From Nocardia vinacea NBRC 16497 (lineage in GTDB: Bacteria > Actinomycetota > Actinomycetes > Mycobacteriales > Mycobacteriaceae): 32,239 bases of DNA. The stretch lies in assembly GCF_000308835.1 (NCBI RefSeq), contig NZ_BAGN01000197.1, forward strand, positions 1 to 32,239, given 5' to 3'. Position 1 is the first letter of the stretch. Each line of letters starts with the position of its first letter. A program made the position numbers and the translations under genes. Below, piece by piece: positions 1 to 8,882 of this stretch. Below the pieces are notes generated by a model. It was not told the DNA's origin and searched no databases. It was given only the letters and a program-made list of their open reading frames with translations.

Positions 1-369
1 ATTCTCGGTGGCGATGGCCGGGCCGTCGACGGGCAGCGCCTGCCCGAGCGCGGAGAGTTTCACCGACACCTCGGTGCGCGCCGTGGCATCTCGGAAGCCG
101 TTCATTGCCGCCAGATCGTTGATCAGCGAAAGATATTCGGCCACCGTGGCATCGGCCTGTACCCGGTCGGTGGTGTTCTCCCCGAGGAAGTCGACGCTGA
201 TCAGCCGATGGCTCGCGAGCAGCTCCCGCACCACCGGAATCAACTCGTCACGGCCCGCACCTGCCACGAAGCGCCGGACGATCTCCGCGGTGACCGGCGT
301 TCCGGTGACGATGCGCTTCATCCGCGGCGACGCGGAGGCCGCGAGAATGACCGGCCGCAGTGGATTCAT
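1..369 (-). CDS. Proline dehydrogenase, N-terminal part (cut by window edge)
   Basis: First enzyme of proline catabolism: an FAD-dependent enzyme oxidising L-proline to pyrroline-5-carboxylate. Only the first 123 codons are in the window; the 3' part lies beyond base 1. The visible N-terminus contains RLISVDFLGE and TEVSVKLSALG, typical of the TIM-barrel strands of monofunctional actinobacterial PRODH. The ATG (367-369) overlaps the TGA of the upstream aldehyde dehydrogenase in an ATGA arrangement, so the two are almost certainly translationally coupled. In this lineage the two proline-degrading activities are separate proteins rather than a fused PutA. The product assignment is firm from motif and partner; the rest of the protein cannot be judged. 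Confidence 0.9.
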   Translation of the reverse strand, partial: MNPLRPVILAASASPRMKRIVTGTPVTAEIVRRFVAGAGRDELIPVVRELLASHRLISVDFLGENTTDRVQADATVAEYLSLINDLAAMNGFRDATARTEVSVKLSALGQALPVDGPAIATEN

Positions 370-2003
370 TCCGACCCCATGTGCGGATACCGGTATTCAC
401 CCGGCGGCACGAAGGTCTCCTTGATCGTGCGTGGCGCGACCCAGCGCAGCAGGTTCAGCGGCGAACCCGCCTTATCGTCGGTGCCCGAGGCGCGCGCACC
501 GCCGAAGGGCTGCTGACCGACGACCGCGCCGGTCGGCTTGTCATTGATGTAGAAGTTGCCCGCGGCGAATCGCAGTGCGGCCGAGGCCTGTTCGACGGCC
601 TTGCGGTCCTGTGCGAAGACCGCGCCGGTCAGTGCGTAGGGTGCTGCCGACTCCACCTGGGCCAATACCGCCGCGTAGGAGCCGGGTTCGGCATCGTCGT
701 AGACGTGCACCGCGAGGATGGGACCGAAATATTCGGTGGCGAAGGCGTCGTCGTGCGGATCGTCCACCACCAGCACCGTGGGCCGGACGAACCAGCCCTC
801 GCTGTCGTCGTATTCGCCGCCCGCCGGAATGGCGATACCCGCCGACCTGGCGCGTTCGATGGCGGCGACATTCTTGTCATAGGCGCGCCGATCGATCAGT
901 GCCCCACCGAAATTAGTCAGATCGGCCACATCGCCGTAGCTGATTTCGCGGGTCAGTTGCAGGAAGTCGTCACCGATCGTGCGCCACACCGAGCGAGCGA
1001 TATATGCGCGCGAAGCCGCCGAACATTTCTGGCCCTGATATTCGTAGGCACCGCGAATCAGCGCGGTACGCAAGGCATCCGGATCGGCGGACGGGTGCGC
1101 GACGATGAAGTCCTTACCACCGGTCTCACCCACCAAGCGTGGATAGCCATGATAGCGGCCGATATTCGCGCCGATCTGGGACCAGAGGAACTGAAATGTC
1201 TTGGTGGAGCCGGTGAAATGGATACCCGCCAGCCGTGGATCGACGAGCGCGACCTCCGACAGTTCGACACCGTCGCCGGTCACCATATTGATGACGCCCG
1301 GCGGCAGTCCCGCCGCCTCGAGCAGCCGCATCGTGTAGAAGGCCGCGAGCGTCTGCGTCGGCGAGGGCTTCCACACCACGGTATTGCCCATCAACGCGGG
1401 CGCGGTCGGCAGATTGCCCGCGATCGCAGTGAAGTTGAAGGGCGTGATCGCGTAGACGAACCCCTCCAGCGGGCGGTAGTCCATCTGGTTCCACACGCCG
1501 GCGCTCGACTGCGGCTGCTGCTGCAGAATCTGGCGCGCGAAGGCCACATTGAACCGCCAGAAGTCGACCAATTCGCACGGCGCATCGATTTCGGCCTGCT
1601 GGACCGTCTTGGATTGACCGAGCATGGTCGCGGCGGCGACCGTTTCCCGCCACGGCCCGGCCAGCAAATCCGCCGCGCGCAGGAAGACGGCAGCCCGCTC
1701 GCCGAAGGCCGTACTGCGCCAGCCGGGCGCCGCCGCGATCGCGGCCTCGATGGCGCCGTGGGCTTCCGAATGGGTGGTGTCGGTGTAGGTGCCGAGCACA
1801 TGCCGATGCCGATGCGGGGCGACGATATCGTGTCGAGCCCCGATGCCCGGCCGGTGCTTGCCACCGATGACCAGCGGAATGTCTATGGATTCGGCGGCGA
1901 TCTCGGTGAGCTTGGTGATCAGCAGTTCCCGCTCAGGGCTGCCCGGCGCGTACGAATGCACCGGCTCGTTGCTGGGGATAGGGACTACCGTGACAGCGTC
2001 CAT
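366..2003 (-). CDS. pruA: L-glutamate gamma-semialdehyde (pyrroline-5-carboxylate) dehydrogenase
   Basis: NAD-dependent aldehyde dehydrogenase that oxidises glutamate semialdehyde to glutamate, the second step of proline degradation. The protein is 545 residues, usual for the RocA/PruA group. ITPFNFTAIAGNLPT (about 186-200) is the nucleotide-binding strand and loop. FTGSTKTF lies near 263-270. VGETGGKDF carries the general base Glu293. GQKCSAASR carries the catalytic Cys327. The ATG at 2001-2003 begins MDAVTVVPIPSNEP. It lies 51 bp downstream of the dapC stop and overlaps proline dehydrogenase by 4 bp, so dapC-pruA-PRODH may be one transcript. It corresponds to Rv1187 in the M. tuberculosis order. 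Confidence 0.95.
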   Translation of the reverse strand: MDAVTVVPIPSNEPVHSYAPGSPERELLITKLTEIAAESIDIPLVIGGKHRPGIGARHDIVAPHRHRHVLGTYTDTTHSEAHGAIEAAIAAAPGWRSTAFGERAAVFLRAADLLAGPWRETVAAATMLGQSKTVQQAEIDAPCELVDFWRFNVAFARQILQQQPQSSAGVWNQMDYRPLEGFVYAITPFNFTAIAGNLPTAPALMGNTVVWKPSPTQTLAAFYTMRLLEAAGLPPGVINMVTGDGVELSEVALVDPRLAGIHFTGSTKTFQFLWSQIGANIGRYHGYPRLVGETGGKDFIVAHPSADPDALRTALIRGAYEYQGQKCSAASRAYIARSVWRTIGDDFLQLTREISYGDVADLTNFGGALIDRRAYDKNVAAIERARSAGIAIPAGGEYDDSEGWFVRPTVLVVDDPHDDAFATEYFGPILAVHVYDDAEPGSYAAVLAQVESAAPYALTGAVFAQDRKAVEQASAALRFAAGNFYINDKPTGAVVGQQPFGGARASGTDDKAGSPLNLLRWVAPRTIKETFVPPGEYRYPHMGSE

Positions 2004-2054
2004 ACCCCAAGGCTAACGCCGTTCCCGGGCCGTCGGGCACGACCGCGGGACGTG

Positions 2055-3167
2055 TCAGGCCAGCCGTTGCGCCGCGGCCTCGATGCGTTCGCCGGAAGCG
2101 GTCAGCGCGATGCGCACGTACTCCCCCGCGCCCGGTCCGTAGAAGTCGCCGGGTGCGGCGAGGATGCCGCGCTCGGCCAGCCAGTCCAGGGTGGTGCGGC
2201 ACGGTTCGCCCCTGGTGGACCACAGGTAGAGGCCCGCTTCGGAGTGATCGATGCGGAAACCGGCGTCCTGCAAGGCCTTTCGCAGCACCTCGCGACGCGC
2301 ACGGTAGCGCTCACGTTGCACTGCCTCGTGGGCATCGTCACCGAGCGCGGCGGTCATGGCCGCCTGGATCGGGAACGGCACCATCATGCCGGAGTGCTTG
2401 CGCACCTCGAGCAATTCGGCGACGAGTTCCGCATCACCCACCACGAATCCGGCGCGGTAGCTGGCCAGATTGGAGGTCTTCGACAGCGAGTGCACCGCGA
2501 GCAGGCCGGTGTGGTCGCCGTCGCACACCTCCGGATCGAGGATCGAGACTGCGCGCCCCTCCCATGCCAAACCCAAGTAGCACTCGTCGGAGGCCACGAC
2601 CGCGCCGCGCTCACGCGCGAACTGCACCACCTTGCGCAGATGCTCGACACCGAGCACCTTCCCCGTCGGGTTCGACGGGGAGTTCACATAGATAAGGGCA
2701 GGCGATTGCGGACCCAACTGGGTCAAGCCATCCGCCCGCACCACTTTGGTACCGGCCAGCAGCGCACCCACCTCGTAGGTCGGGTAGGCGACCTCCGGGA
2801 TGACGACCAGATCGTCCGCACCGAGCCCGAGCAGCCGCGGCAGGCCGGCGATCAGCTCCTTGGTGCCGATCACCGGCAGCACCGCGGCCGGGTCGAGTCC
2901 GGTGATCCCGTAGCGCCGCTTCAGTGCATCGACCGCCGCGGCCCGCAGTTCGGGCGTGCCGTGCGTGGTCGGATATCCGGGCACGTCGGCGACCGAACTC
3001 AATGCCGCACGGATCAGCGGGTCCACCGGATCGACCGGGGTGCCGACCGAAAGGTCGACGATCCCGTCCGGATGCGCGGCGGCCGTTGCCTTCACCGACG
3101 CAATGGTGTCCCAGGGAAAATCGGGCAGCAGAGCGCTGACCCGGCGACGCGGTGACACAGAACTCAC
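2055..3167 (-). CDS. dapC: N-succinyldiaminopimelate aminotransferase (actinobacterial DapC type)
   Basis: PLP-dependent class I aminotransferase of the actinobacterial DapC group (Rv1178-like), proposed to transfer an amino group to N-succinyl-2-amino-6-ketopimelate in the lysine/meso-diaminopimelate pathway. It has 370 residues. Visible landmarks are NSPSNPTGK (Asn166 region), SDECY with the pyridine-nitrogen Asp194, SLSKTSNLASYRAGF with the Schiff-base Lys230, and Arg238. The start is a GTG at 3165-3167, 15 bp after the ferredoxin stop, behind a weak TAGG site; a second GTG four codons in is possible. The N-terminal SALLPDFPWDTI is typical of the family. Substrate specificity is inferred from family and synteny; related enzymes can act on other amino donors. 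Confidence 0.87.
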   Translation of the reverse strand: MSSVSPRRRVSALLPDFPWDTIASVKATAAAHPDGIVDLSVGTPVDPVDPLIRAALSSVADVPGYPTTHGTPELRAAAVDALKRRYGITGLDPAAVLPVIGTKELIAGLPRLLGLGADDLVVIPEVAYPTYEVGALLAGTKVVRADGLTQLGPQSPALIYVNSPSNPTGKVLGVEHLRKVVQFARERGAVVASDECYLGLAWEGRAVSILDPEVCDGDHTGLLAVHSLSKTSNLASYRAGFVVGDAELVAELLEVRKHSGMMVPFPIQAAMTAALGDDAHEAVQRERYRARREVLRKALQDAGFRIDHSEAGLYLWSTRGEPCRTTLDWLAERGILAAPGDFYGPGAGEYVRIALTASGERIEAAAQRLA

Positions 3168-3182
3168 TCGGTACCTAATTAC

Positions 3183-3506
3183 TCATTCAGTCGCCATGGG
3201 CGGCAACTCTTTGATGAACGGCGGGTCGTAATCCACCTTGCCGACCTTCGTCGCACCGCCGGGCGAACCCAGCTCGTCGAAGAAGTCGACATTGGCGTTC
3301 ACGTAGCCGCTCCACTGGTCCGGAGTGTCGTCTTCGTAGAAGATCGCCTCCACCGGGCACACCGGCTCACATGCACCACAGTCCACGCACTCGTCGGGAT
3401 GGATGTACAGCATGCGACCACCCTCGTAGATGCAGTCCACGGGGCATTCTTCGATGCATGCCTTGTCCTTCACGTCAACGCACGGTTCAGCGATGATGTA
3501 CGGCAC
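3183..3506 (-). CDS. fdxA: Seven-iron ferredoxin ([3Fe-4S][4Fe-4S])
   Basis: Small soluble electron carrier of 107 residues. The cysteines at 9, 17, 21, 25, 40, 43, 46 and 50 match the 7Fe ferredoxin spacing exactly. By analogy with Azotobacter FdI, Cys9, 17 and 50 hold the [3Fe-4S] cluster, Cys21, 40, 43 and 46 hold the [4Fe-4S] cluster, and Cys25 is free. The start is GTG (3504-3506) behind an AGGAG about 8 nt upstream. It lies just upstream of dapC and downstream of fbiC, as in the M. tuberculosis fbiC-fdxC-Rv1178 order. The long acidic C-terminal tail (about 60-107) is normal for this group. Possible partners include P450s and other oxidoreductases; the sequence does not identify one. Confidence 0.95.
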   Translation of the reverse strand: MPYIIAEPCVDVKDKACIEECPVDCIYEGGRMLYIHPDECVDCGACEPVCPVEAIFYEDDTPDQWSGYVNANVDFFDELGSPGGATKVGKVDYDPPFIKELPPMATE

Positions 3507-3696
3507 TGCCGCTCTCCTAGTCTGTCCTCACGGGGATAGTCCGCCCAGCGTCACACTAGCCCGGCAGCCCAGGTTACTCCCGGTCAGCCTGCCCTAACTA
3601 ACTTCATCCCGCATACCACTCGCTGGATATGAAACGCCGCTGACATCCGCGCCTTTGCGAATCGTCCGAGCGCGACGACCGGGAATCTGGTATCGA

Positions 3697-6300
3697 CTAG
3701 CCCACTGTCAGTGGCAACGCCGCGGAGATCTTCCGTGGTGGTACCCCATAAGTGGTGTTCCGTTCGCGCACCGGACGGCCGATGCCCTCGGCGATCTCGG
3801 CGAGTTCCGCGACGGTTTTGGCGGAACCGTGTTGCGATCCGGCCATGCGGGAGATGGTCTCCTCCATCAAGGTACCGCCTAGATCGTTGGCACCGCCGTT
3901 GAGCATCGTGCGGGTGCCCGCTGTGCCGAGTTTCACCCAGCTGGTCTGGATGTTGTCGATGCGGCCGTGCAGCATGATCCGTGCCAGGGCGTGCGCCGCC
4001 CGGTTGTCCCGGATGGTCGGCCCCGGTCGCGCCGCACCCGCCAGATACAGCGGCGAACTCTGATGCACGAACGGCAGCAACACGAATTCGGTGAAACCGC
4101 CCGTCTCGTCCTGGATTCCGCGCAGCACCCGCAGATGCCCGACCCAGTGCTTCGGGTTGTCGACGTGGCCGTACATCATCGTCGAGCTGGAGCGCAGACC
4201 CACCTGATGCGCGGTAGTGATCACCTCGATCCACGCGGAGGTCGGCAGTTTCCCCTTGGTGAGCACCCAGCGGACCTCGTCATCGAGGATCTCCGCGGCC
4301 GTACCGGGAATCGTGTCCAGCCCGGCTTCCTTCAGCGCGACCAGCCAGTCGCGAATGCTCTGCCCGCCGCGGGATGCGCCGTTCACTATCTCCATCGGGC
4401 TGAACGCGTGCACATGCATCGATGGCACCCGCTGTTTGATCGCGCGCACCAGATCGGCGTAGCCGGTGACCGGGAGGTCCGGATCGATGCCGCCCTGCAT
4501 GCAGATTTCGGTCGCGCCGTCGACGTGTGCCTCCCAGGCGCGGTCGGCGACCTCGTCCATGCTCAGGGTGAAGGCGTCGGCGTCACCCTTGCGCTGGGCG
4601 AACGCGCAGAAGCGGCAGCCGGTGTAGCAGATATTGGTGAAGTTGATATTCCGGTTCACCACGTAGGTGACGTCGTCGCCGTTCACGTCGCGGCGCAGTT
4701 GGTCGGCGAGTGCGGCCACCGCATCCAGCGCTGGTCCCTCGGCCGTTGCCAGTGCCAGGTACTCGGCGTCGGTGAGCCCGGCCGGGTCGTTTTCGGCGGC
4801 GCGCAGCGCGGCGAGCACATCGGAATCGAGCCGCTCGGGTGCCGCGACGGCGAGGTCACGGGCCTGTTCGCGAATGGTGTCCCAGTCGCCGAAGGCCCCG
4901 ACGACATCCTGGCCGAGTCCGGAATCGCTGCGGCTCTCGGTGTTTCGGCCCTCGGTATCGATCGAGGTATTGAGGTCGACACGGCCCGCGGATTCCCACG
5001 ACTCGTCCGGTTCCTGCCAGGGCAGGCCGACCGGGAGCGCATCCGGATTCGCCAGACCGGTTTTCGGATCGGTGAGTGCGGCGACATGTGCGCCGATGCG
5101 CGGATCGACCCACGGGTTGCCCGCGCGCACGTATTTCGGGTGCGCCGAGGTGCGTTCGACGAGTTGATAACCCGCGGCCTCGGTGATTTCGCGCAGCGTA
5201 TCGAGGTTCGGCCAGGGCCGTTCCGGATTCACGTGATCGGGGGTGACCGGCGAGACGCCGCCCCAGTCATCGATGCCGGCATCGATAAGTGCCTGGCATT
5301 CGGAGTGCGACACCAGGTTCGGCGGCGCCTGCACCGGAACGTCGGGGCCGAGCAGCAGCCGGGTGACCGCGATGGTGGCCCGGAACTCCTCCATGCCCGC
5401 ATCCGGAACATCGCGCATGGCGGTGTCGTCCTTCGCGCGGAAGTTCTGGATGATCACTTCCTGAATATGACCGAATGCCTTGTGCTGCTTGCGAATCGCC
5501 ATGATCGACTCGGCGCGCTCGGTCAGCGTTTCGCCGATGCCGACCAGAATGCCGGTGGTGTAGGGCACCGAAAGCCGACCGGCGTCGGTAATGGCGCGCA
5601 ACCGCACCGCCGGATCCTTATCCGGACTTCCGTAGTGGCAGTTGCCCTTTTCGGTGAACAGACGGGTAGCGGTGGTCTCGAGCATCATGCCCATGGACTG
5701 TGCCACCGGCTTGAGCCGCGAGATCTCCTCCCAGCTCATGACGCCCGGATTCAGGTGCGGCAGCAGACCGGTCTCCTCGAGCACCATGATCGAGACGGCA
5801 CGCAGGTAGTCCAGCGTGGAGTCGTAACCGCGTTCGTCGAGCCACTGCGCGGCCTCCGGCCAGCGGTCCTCGGGCCTGTCACCGAGGGTGAACAGGGCTT
5901 CCTTGCAGCCGAGCTCGGCACCGCGACGCGCGATTTCCAGCACCTCGTCGGGCTCCAGGAACATGCCCTTGCCCTCGGCGCGCAACTTGCCGGGCACCGT
6001 GACGAAGGTGCAGTAGTGGCACTTGTCCCGGCAGAGCTTGGTCAGCGGGATGAAGACATTGCGGGAATAGCTGATGGTCTTCGGCCGACCAGCCGATTCC
6101 AGTCCGGCATCGCGCACCCGGGCGGCGCTGCGACACAGGTCGACGAGGTCGTCACCGCGTGCGTGCAGCAGTACGGTCGCCTCGTCCACATTCAGTGTCA
6201 CGCCGTCGCGGGCCCGCCGCAGCGCCCGGCGCATTGCCGACGGCGTTGGCGGTGCGGGCGGGACGCTCGGGGTTGCTAGCTCGGTCACGCCCTCGATCAT
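3697..6300 (-). CDS. fbiC: 7,8-didemethyl-8-hydroxy-5-deazariboflavin (FO) synthase, CofG-CofH fusion
   Basis: Bifunctional radical-SAM enzyme that builds FO, the chromophore of coenzyme F420, from tyrosine and the ribityl-diaminouracil intermediate of riboflavin synthesis. The 867 residues carry two radical-SAM modules. The CofG-like half has Cys90, Cys94 and Cys97 in CRDKCHYC. The CofH-like half has Cys558, Cys562 and Cys565 in CYTGCRFC. A low-complexity linker around 430-470 separates them. The length and domain order are those of actinobacterial FbiC; archaea encode the halves separately. The ATG at 6298-6300 has an AGGA about 8 nt upstream. It is transcribed divergently from the PH-domain pair. 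A 190-bp gap to fdxA could hold a separate ferredoxin promoter, but no clear one was seen. Confidence 0.97.
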   Translation of the reverse strand: MIEGVTELATPSVPPAPPTPSAMRRALRRARDGVTLNVDEATVLLHARGDDLVDLCRSAARVRDAGLESAGRPKTISYSRNVFIPLTKLCRDKCHYCTFVTVPGKLRAEGKGMFLEPDEVLEIARRGAELGCKEALFTLGDRPEDRWPEAAQWLDERGYDSTLDYLRAVSIMVLEETGLLPHLNPGVMSWEEISRLKPVAQSMGMMLETTATRLFTEKGNCHYGSPDKDPAVRLRAITDAGRLSVPYTTGILVGIGETLTERAESIMAIRKQHKAFGHIQEVIIQNFRAKDDTAMRDVPDAGMEEFRATIAVTRLLLGPDVPVQAPPNLVSHSECQALIDAGIDDWGGVSPVTPDHVNPERPWPNLDTLREITEAAGYQLVERTSAHPKYVRAGNPWVDPRIGAHVAALTDPKTGLANPDALPVGLPWQEPDESWESAGRVDLNTSIDTEGRNTESRSDSGLGQDVVGAFGDWDTIREQARDLAVAAPERLDSDVLAALRAAENDPAGLTDAEYLALATAEGPALDAVAALADQLRRDVNGDDVTYVVNRNINFTNICYTGCRFCAFAQRKGDADAFTLSMDEVADRAWEAHVDGATEICMQGGIDPDLPVTGYADLVRAIKQRVPSMHVHAFSPMEIVNGASRGGQSIRDWLVALKEAGLDTIPGTAAEILDDEVRWVLTKGKLPTSAWIEVITTAHQVGLRSSSTMMYGHVDNPKHWVGHLRVLRGIQDETGGFTEFVLLPFVHQSSPLYLAGAARPGPTIRDNRAAHALARIMLHGRIDNIQTSWVKLGTAGTRTMLNGGANDLGGTLMEETISRMAGSQHGSAKTVAELAEIAEGIGRPVRERNTTYGVPPRKISAALPLTVG

Positions 6301-6464
6301 GCGCTACACATCCTGGGCTGTCTCCCTCCAGTGCTTGTGAGGGGTGATAACTGTGAGGTCTCACGCAGTATTCCGATACGTCCGGGCGAATTATTCCCGT
6401 GCAGGTAGGTGGGTCGGGGCGGACGAAGGAGACGGCCGCGCCGTTACGTGGAACCATTGCAAGC
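6301..6464. promoter_or_regulatory. Divergent intergenic region, fbiC versus PH-domain operon
   Basis: This 164-bp gap should contain the promoters for fbiC (minus) and the PH-domain pair (plus). A short palindrome, GTGAG-GT-CTCAC, sits at 6353-6364 and is the only operator-like element seen. A purine-rich GAAGGAGA at 6424-6431 lies about 33 nt before the chosen ATG, too far to serve it. The role of the palindrome is a guess. Confidence 0.3.
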
Positions 6465-6962
6465 ATGTCGCAGCCGCGCACGATCATGGCCGATCCGGCC
6501 TGGCGTCCGAGCACCAAGGCCAAGCTCTTGTGGACGATTCAGGCCGCGGTCGCCTGGTTGATTCCCGTCGTGGCGCTGATCTTGTGGGTTGTCGTCGACG
6601 CCGAGCACCGCGGTGCGCAGCTGGTGGTGTTCGCGGTGGCGCTCGTGCTCGCGGCGGTGAGCATCGGCGTGGTGCCGCTGTGGCGGTTTGCGGTGCACCG
6701 GTGGGAGGTGACCGATGAGGCGGTGTACACCCGGGTCGGGCGGTTGACGGTGGAGAGCCGAGTGGCGCCCATCTCCCGGGTGCAGACCGTCGACACCGAG
6801 CGCGGGCCGCTGGAGCGATTCCTCGGGCTGGCGACGGTGACCGTCACGACGGCGTCCTCGGCCGGTGCGGTGCGGATCTCCGCGCTCGATCTGCCGGTCG
6901 CCGAACAGACCGTCACGCGGTTGACCGAGATCGCCGCATCGCATCGCGGAGATGCGACGTGA
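6465..6962 (+). CDS. Bacterial-PH (bPH2, DUF304) membrane protein, YdbS-like
   Basis: Small membrane protein of 165 residues from the ATG at 6465. Two hydrophobic helices near residues 22-46 and 52-75 are followed by one bacterial PH-like domain, with VTDEAVYTRVGRLTVESRVAPISRVQTVD (about 81-109) as its signature region. The pairing with a larger multi-PH partner is the YdbS/YdbT arrangement known from Firmicutes and Actinobacteria, whose function is poorly defined; a role in envelope stress or antimicrobial resistance has been suggested for some members. The start is uncertain. A GTG at 6399 and an ATG at 6486 are also in frame, and no good ribosome site precedes 6465. Its TGA overlaps the GTG of the next gene. 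Confidence 0.85.
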   Translation: MSQPRTIMADPAWRPSTKAKLLWTIQAAVAWLIPVVALILWVVVDAEHRGAQLVVFAVALVLAAVSIGVVPLWRFAVHRWEVTDEAVYTRVGRLTVESRVAPISRVQTVDTERGPLERFLGLATVTVTTASSAGAVRISALDLPVAEQTVTRLTEIAASHRGDAT

Positions 6963-8578
6963 GTTCGTATGAGACCGATCTCACGTCGGGGACGAAGCAG
7001 CCGTGGTTGCGGCTGGATAAGCGAATGTTGTTGGTACACCCCGTCAACGAGGTCGTGCGGTTCATTCCGGTGCTGATCGGGTCGGTGATCCTCGGCACCA
7101 ATACCGGTAATCCCGTCTGGGGGCTCATCGCATTGGCGGTGATCGTCGGCTTCGCGCTGACGCGCTGGTTCACCACCACCTATAGGGTGGGGCCGACAGA
7201 CGTCGAGTTGCGTACCGGGTTGATTCAGCGCAAGAAGCTGTCGGTACCGCGGTCGCGGATCCGGTCGGTCGATATCGAGGCCGATCTGTTGCATCGGGCG
7301 CTGAGGCTCGCGGTGTTGGCGATCGGGACCGGGCAGCACGCGGATTCGGGTGAGAAGTTCAAGCTCGATGCGTTGGATGCGGATGTGGTGCCGGGGTTGC
7401 GGGCTGCGCTGCTCGCCCATACCGCCGGTTCGCCGGAACCTACTGCTGAACAACAGGTTCCAGATCTCCGGAAAGACCGGCCGGTGCCCGGGAACGCCCG
7501 CGAGATCGGCCATTGGCAAGCGAGCTGGGTGCGCTACGCGCCGCTGTCGCTGACCGGTTTCGCGATCATCGCACCCGTTGTCGGTTTGGCGATTCAGTAC
7601 GGGTTCGACCAGATCGTGGTCAGTTCGGACGCGGTGCACAGCATCGAGGACGGTAGTACGGCGCGCATCGCCGTCGCCATCGCACTGCTGGTCGCCGCGA
7701 TCGTGGTGATCGTCAGCCTGGCGGCCTGCGCACGTTATCTGACAACGTATTTCGGGCTGCGGGTGCTCGATGACGACCACACATTGCATCTGCGCCACGG
7801 ACTGTTCACGACCAGACAGATCACCCTGGATCTGGCTCGTTTCCGCGGCGCGACCGTCAACGAGCCGCTGCTGCTCCGCATGGCCGGTGCCGCGGAGCTC
7901 GAAGCCATCATGACCGGCCAGAGCCCGCGCCAGAAAATCCTGCCCCAGGCGCCGCGTTCCGCCATCGAACGCACACTCGCGGAATTGCTCGTACCCCGGG
8001 GCGCCCGACGCCCCACTGCCACAAACGAACTCGCACGGACCGGAGATTCGGTGGGCCGAGCGCCGCAACCAGAGCCGAGCGCAAGCCATGCGCCGCGCGC
8101 GACGGTGAGCACCGCACCGCTGATCGCGCACGGCCCGGTCGCGCGCCGCCGCCGGTATACCCGCGCGCTGAGTCCGATCGTGATCCTCGCGGTCGCGATG
8201 CTGTACATTTCCCTTGCCGGAGTGGACTTTTCACCATGGTGGTGGCTGTTGCCCGCACTCCCGGCGCTGATCGCCGCCGCGCTGGCCGCCGACCGTTACC
8301 GCGGCCTCGGCCACGCCGTCCTGCCCGCAACCGATAGCAGTCCGGCGTGGCTGATCACCCGTTCCGGCTCGCTCGACCGCGATCGCGACTGTCTCGAGGC
8401 CCCCGGCATCATCGGTTGGACTGTCCGCCAATCCTTTTGGCAGCGCCGCTCCGGAATCGCCACCGTAGTGGCCGCCACAGCAGCCGGTAAGAAGCGCTAC
8501 CTCGTCGTCGACATCCCCCTCGAACAGGCCTGGGATCTCATCGAATCGGCAACGCCTGGCCGCCTGGGCACCCGCTGA
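6959..8578 (+). CDS. Multi-domain bacterial-PH membrane protein, YdbT-like
   Basis: Large partner of the preceding gene, 539 residues. It starts at a GTG whose bases overlap the upstream TGA (GTGA at 6959-6962). Hydrophobic segments occur near residues 34-70, 185-205, 225-255 and 400-440. They separate PH-like modules beginning near VGPTDVELRTGLIQRKKLSVPRSRIRSVD (about 77-105), near DDHTLHLRHGLFTTRQITLDLARFRG (about 270-296), and a divergent one at the C-terminus. Repeated PH modules between membrane helices are the YdbT layout. A basic, low-complexity linker (about 330-390) precedes the last module. Overlapping stop and start codons imply co-translation with the small partner. The biochemical role is unknown. 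Confidence 0.83.
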   Translation: MSSYETDLTSGTKQPWLRLDKRMLLVHPVNEVVRFIPVLIGSVILGTNTGNPVWGLIALAVIVGFALTRWFTTTYRVGPTDVELRTGLIQRKKLSVPRSRIRSVDIEADLLHRALRLAVLAIGTGQHADSGEKFKLDALDADVVPGLRAALLAHTAGSPEPTAEQQVPDLRKDRPVPGNAREIGHWQASWVRYAPLSLTGFAIIAPVVGLAIQYGFDQIVVSSDAVHSIEDGSTARIAVAIALLVAAIVVIVSLAACARYLTTYFGLRVLDDDHTLHLRHGLFTTRQITLDLARFRGATVNEPLLLRMAGAAELEAIMTGQSPRQKILPQAPRSAIERTLAELLVPRGARRPTATNELARTGDSVGRAPQPEPSASHAPRATVSTAPLIAHGPVARRRRYTRALSPIVILAVAMLYISLAGVDFSPWWWLLPALPALIAAALAADRYRGLGHAVLPATDSSPAWLITRSGSLDRDRDCLEAPGIIGWTVRQSFWQRRSGIATVVAATAAGKKRYLVVDIPLEQAWDLIESATPGRLGTR

Positions 8579-8604
8579 TCGATTTCACGCATACCCGGTG
8601 AGCG

Positions 8605-8632
8605 CCTCGCACAGGCCATAGCTTTTGCGAGG
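8605..8632 (+). terminator. Stem-loop after the PH-domain operon
   Basis: CCTCGCA (8605-8611) pairs with TGCGAGG (8626-8632) across a 14-nt loop, and flanking GCG/CGC bases could extend the stem with a bulge. It begins 27 nt after the TGA of the YdbT-like gene. There is no U-tract, so terminator function is inferred from position. Confidence 0.4.
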
Positions 8633-8696
8633 TGCGCACGCGCTTTGCGGCAGGTTGCCTACGGGATCGAATTAGCTTGCGCCTGCGGCGGCGTAT

Positions 8697-8852
8697 CGGG
8701 GCCTGATCGACCACGACGACCGCGCTGACCCGACCGGACAGCTCGGCGAGTCCGAGCGCGCTTTCCGCACCCCAAGAATGTCCGATCGCGGTGGCATCGG
8801 CGATATCGAGCTGTCCGAGACCGTTCGCTCCGAGCGATAGCGCGACCGCGCG
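8697..8852 (-). pseudogene. Alpha/beta-hydrolase relic (nucleophile-elbow fragment)
   Basis: About 52 minus-strand codons read like the middle of an alpha/beta-hydrolase: a helix-like run, then DATAIGHSWGAESALGLAEL, then a strand ending VVVVDQAP. GHSWG is a classical G-x-S-x-G nucleophile elbow with its Ser at 8775-8777. The resemblance stops abruptly on both sides. Downstream the frame becomes Arg/Lys-rich and unlike any hydrolase, upstream it runs into a 15-bp tandem repeat (8851-8879), and no start codon with a ribosome site is present. The reading frame stays open, but the catalytic Asp/His parts and the N-terminal sheet are missing, so I call it a decayed fragment. This is the main content of the 343-bp gap between the PH-domain operon and the potassium importer. 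Confidence 0.6.
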
Positions 8853-8879
8853 CCGATCCGACTCGCGCCGATCCGACTC
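8851..8879. repeat. Two-copy 15-bp tandem repeat
   Basis: CGCCGATCCGACTC occurs at 8851-8864 and again at 8866-8879 (period 15 bp), at the upstream edge of the hydrolase relic. It probably arose by slippage. It looks like ESDRR-ESDRR when read in the relic frame. Confidence 0.7.
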
Positions 8880-8882
8880 ACA

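Noticed and set aside
360..3155. Very long open frame on the plus strand opposite pruA and dapC
   Set aside because: It is antisense to two clear enzymes, has no family signature and is rich in Arg/His/Asp as expected for the complement of high-GC codons.
3967..6279. 770-codon plus-strand open frame opposite fbiC
   Set aside because: Shadow of fbiC's codon bias; no motif, start context or composition typical of a protein.
6539..8131. 530-codon minus-strand frame opposite the PH-domain genes
   Set aside because: Low-complexity Arg/His/Gln composition and overlap with two coupled, motif-bearing genes.
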